Assembly (NCBI GenBank): GCA_003241285.1
Contig: QFOT01000001.1
Span: 5,720 to 69,719, forward strand
Direction of reading: 5' to 3'
DNA from: Micavibrio aeruginosavorus
GTDB taxonomy: Bacteria > Pseudomonadota > Alphaproteobacteria > Micavibrionales > Micavibrionaceae
DNA: 64,000 nt
The position numbers and the translations under genes were made by a program. Below the pieces are notes generated by a model, which had not been told where the DNA came from, searched no databases, and worked only from the letters and a program-made list of their open reading frames with translations. Below, piece after piece: positions 62,505-64,000 of this stretch (position 1 is the stretch's first letter; each line of letters starts with the position of its first letter).

Positions 62505-63235
62505 TTTATTTGAAGGCTATGAAGGAAAATAAGCCTTCCGCTCGAGCTCTGCTTAAAACAAAAACTGGATTTACCCTTGATCGCCGCAAGGCTCGCCGCA
62601 GCACCAGAAGGTTGTGAAACAGAAGATGGGATGCTCGTCGTACCATCATAGTCAATACCGTTCATATTCACTGTAGGGATAATGACGAGACCGAATTTTT
62701 TATTCAACGCAAGGCAGATATCATTGGGCAGGTCATGAACGAGAATGCTTGGATCAGCAACGCTCGTGCCGTTCTCCTGCACATTCTCCCAGTATAAAAC
62801 CGAATGCCCGGGCGAAGTGCTACCTGAACCACATGATGCACAAGGGAAGGAGATGCCTGTAAAGGAAATGGGGGTTATACTGCCGCCCTTTGGGTGGAAA
62901 ACATAAAGAGAGGGATCGCTTGGGGTTCCCATGCTCCCCATAATAGCCGTGCCGCCTTTGGTTTTAAAAATATTATTATTGAATTTTAAGCTCGTGATCG
63001 GAACCGTATTGATAAGCATAAGCCGATTAGCGGCGTTTTGTACGGATGTTGTAAATTCCACAATTCTTGTTGCCGAGATATCAGCTTTTTCTGTTTGCGG
63101 GCCAGGGATGGATGTTTTGGTTGAATGAGTAAATGCGAAGCTCAAGGCTGCGAAAAGAACAACGCCAATCAAGATCAAGAAAAGAACATTTCCGCGCTGG
63201 TCTGCCTTTTCAAAGTTCATGTCATAGAATAGCAT
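62501..63235 (-). CDS. Pilin-like secreted/membrane-anchored protein (copy 3)
   Basis: The 244-aa product (later Met at 63220 possible) has QRGNVLFLILIGVVLFAALS as membrane helix and a periplasmic domain with LYVFHPKGGSI, NDICLALNKKFG and a final FCFKQSSSGRLIFLHS. The first of these matches the VFGPNGG, KKIC-x-x-YN and GCLTG regions of the tandem pair at 31.5-33.1 kb. It is therefore a distant third member. It also contains a cysteine pair in FPCASCGSG. Confidence 0.68.
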   Translation of the reverse strand: MLFYDMNFEKADQRGNVLFLILIGVVLFAALSFAFTHSTKTSIPGPQTEKADISATRIVEFTTSVQNAANRLMLINTVPITSLKFNNNIFKTKGGTAIMGSMGTPSDPSLYVFHPKGGSITPISFTGISFPCASCGSGSTSPGHSVLYWENVQENGTSVADPSILVHDLPNDICLALNKKFGLVIIPTVNMNGIDYDGTTSIPSSVSQPSGAAASLAAIKGKSSFCFKQSSSGRLIFLHSLQIN

Positions 63236-63274
63236 TGTTATATTGCAGATGTATTAATGCCTACTAATGTATGT

Positions 63275-63835
63275 TTATGAATTATAAACCGGGATACGTT
63301 CCTGAAGATTTGCAACCCCTATCGTCGTATCGTTTCCTTCACTGCCTTTGACGGATGCCACCATATTATCTGCAACATCTTTCCCTGTTTCCATCTGGAC
63401 AAGCGCGTTGACGATACCCGCCGCCGCGCCGATCGGTCCGCCAAAGGCTGCGCCGCCGACAACGCGGGCTGCCGAACCGATCGTGTCACCCGTTAGATTG
63501 CGGTAAAAAGTGCTCACCACGGGGATATGCTGCAAAGGATTGATCATGTCTATCACATCAAGAAAGCCGAAAGATTTATCTTCTGCTTCCGGTTCGATAA
63601 GGGCCGTTGCGAGTTCCGGCGTTTTTTGGCCTTTTGCGGTTTCGAGCATAGACGCGGTAATTTGTTCTTCCGGCGTTTCCGCTTTACGCCAGACCGGAAC
63701 CGAGCCGTTGATCCGGTCATCCAGTATTTTCTCAAAAGAAAAAGCGTCTTTCGCTGCGACCGGTTTAGAGGCGCTCGAGGGCTGATTCCAGATAATGGTT
63801 TCCGGCTGAATTTGCATGTCAGTATCTATATGCAA
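63275..63835 (-). CDS. Hypothetical protein with a glycine-rich segment, 186 aa
   Basis: I do not recognise it. The first 100 residues are charged and probably flexible. Residues 121-145 (GDTIGSAARVVGGAAFGGPI and on) form a glycine-zipper-like, moderately hydrophobic stretch, as in some proteins that insert into membranes. The start at 63835 is one of two early Met codons. It lies 39 bases upstream of the pilin-like gene, on the same strand, so the two may be cotranscribed. Confidence 0.6.
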   Translation of the reverse strand: MHIDTDMQIQPETIIWNQPSSASKPVAAKDAFSFEKILDDRINGSVPVWRKAETPEEQITASMLETAKGQKTPELATALIEPEAEDKSFGFLDVIDMINPLQHIPVVSTFYRNLTGDTIGSAARVVGGAAFGGPIGAAAGIVNALVQMETGKDVADNMVASVKGSEGNDTTIGVANLQERIPVYNS

Positions 63836-63896
63836 AGCCTGTGCCGGAAGCGAATTGTAGTGAAAACAAGAGCTTATAATGAATTTACCTTTCTGC

Positions 63897-63960
63897 TTTC
63901 CCCGCGAAAGCGGGGATCCTGAAAATAATAGGAACCAGATCCCCGCTTTCGCGGGGAAAG
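63897..63960. repeat. Inverted pair of GC-rich family A repeats
   Basis: CCCGCGAAAGCGGGGATC and its reverse GATCCCCGCTTTCGCGGG face each other across about 19 bases near the window end, another REPIN-like doublet. Confidence 0.8.
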
Positions 63961-64000
63961 CACTGTTATCGTAAATGCTGTTGTGGTTAGAATATCTGAT

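Noticed and set aside
1..64000. tRNA, rRNA, tmRNA or RNase P RNA genes
   Set aside because: No cloverleaf or conserved core sequence was seen by eye; a covariance search could still find one.

Overview
The window is a piece of chromosome from an alphaproteobacterium of about 50% G+C that I could not assign to a genus. Evidence for the class is gene order and families: rpmH-rnpA-yidD-yidC-engB, trpF-trpB-trpA-accD-folC, and rho, mnmE, mnmG, rsmG, parA, parB, holA, lptE and leuS all close together. A DUF3576 lipoprotein and a DUF6489 protein point the same way. A Micavibrio-like or Rhodospirillales-like lineage is my guess, not a demonstration. I saw no rRNA, tRNA, CRISPR array or intact transposase.

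Layout. 1-1.6 kb: start of a chemoreceptor (runs off the window) and a porin. 1.7-5.0 kb: engB, yidC, yidD, rnpA, rpmH on the minus strand. 5.2-10.6 kb: unknown proteins, a flavin monooxygenase, a patatin lipase. 10.6-16.6 kb: tryptophan genes, accD and folC. 16.6-18.6 kb: two divergent AT-rich GDPD-family phosphodiesterases. 18.6-20 kb: pyrF, lapA-like, ihfB. 20.1-25.3 kb: a chaperone-usher fimbrial locus with two DUF4402 subunits. 25.6-29.7 kb: unknown genes and a TPR-glycosyltransferase-FkbM fusion. 30-33.1 kb: rho and two tandem pilin-like genes. 33.1-35.9 kb: a polar-amino-acid-type ABC transporter. 36-38.5 kb: small exported proteins and a DnaJ-type zinc-finger membrane protein. 38.6-46.4 kb: mnmE, then the parB-parA-rsmG-mnmG partition cluster, with two perfect parS sites inside rsmG. 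46.6-48.1 kb: an AT-rich array of tiny genes behind a duplicated leader. 48.2-53.2 kb: accessory genes. 53.3-57.4 kb: holA, lptE, leuS. 57.5-61.8 kb: a DUF3576 lipoprotein, a TorF-like porin and two further porins. 61.9-64 kb: yggS, a third pilin-like gene and an unknown gene.

Themes. Much of the window serves the envelope: membrane insertion (YidC/YidD), LPS assembly (LptE), three paralogous porins, fimbriae, and a family of short pilin-like proteins sharing a GNVLFLILI-type N-terminus. Two families of short palindromic repeats, often in inverted pairs as in REPINs, sit between genes; one copy is read in frame inside folC and another forms the C-terminus of the flavin monooxygenase. The parS sites, and more weakly the DnaA boxes, suggest that the replication origin is not far away, but no origin is evident here.

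Candidates for something undescribed: the TPR/glycosyltransferase/FkbM fusion, the DUF4402 fimbrial system, the pilin-like family, a protein with two apparent MazF/PemK-like modules, the small-gene array at 46.6-48.1 kb, and two minute membrane-peptide genes at 40.5-40.7 kb.
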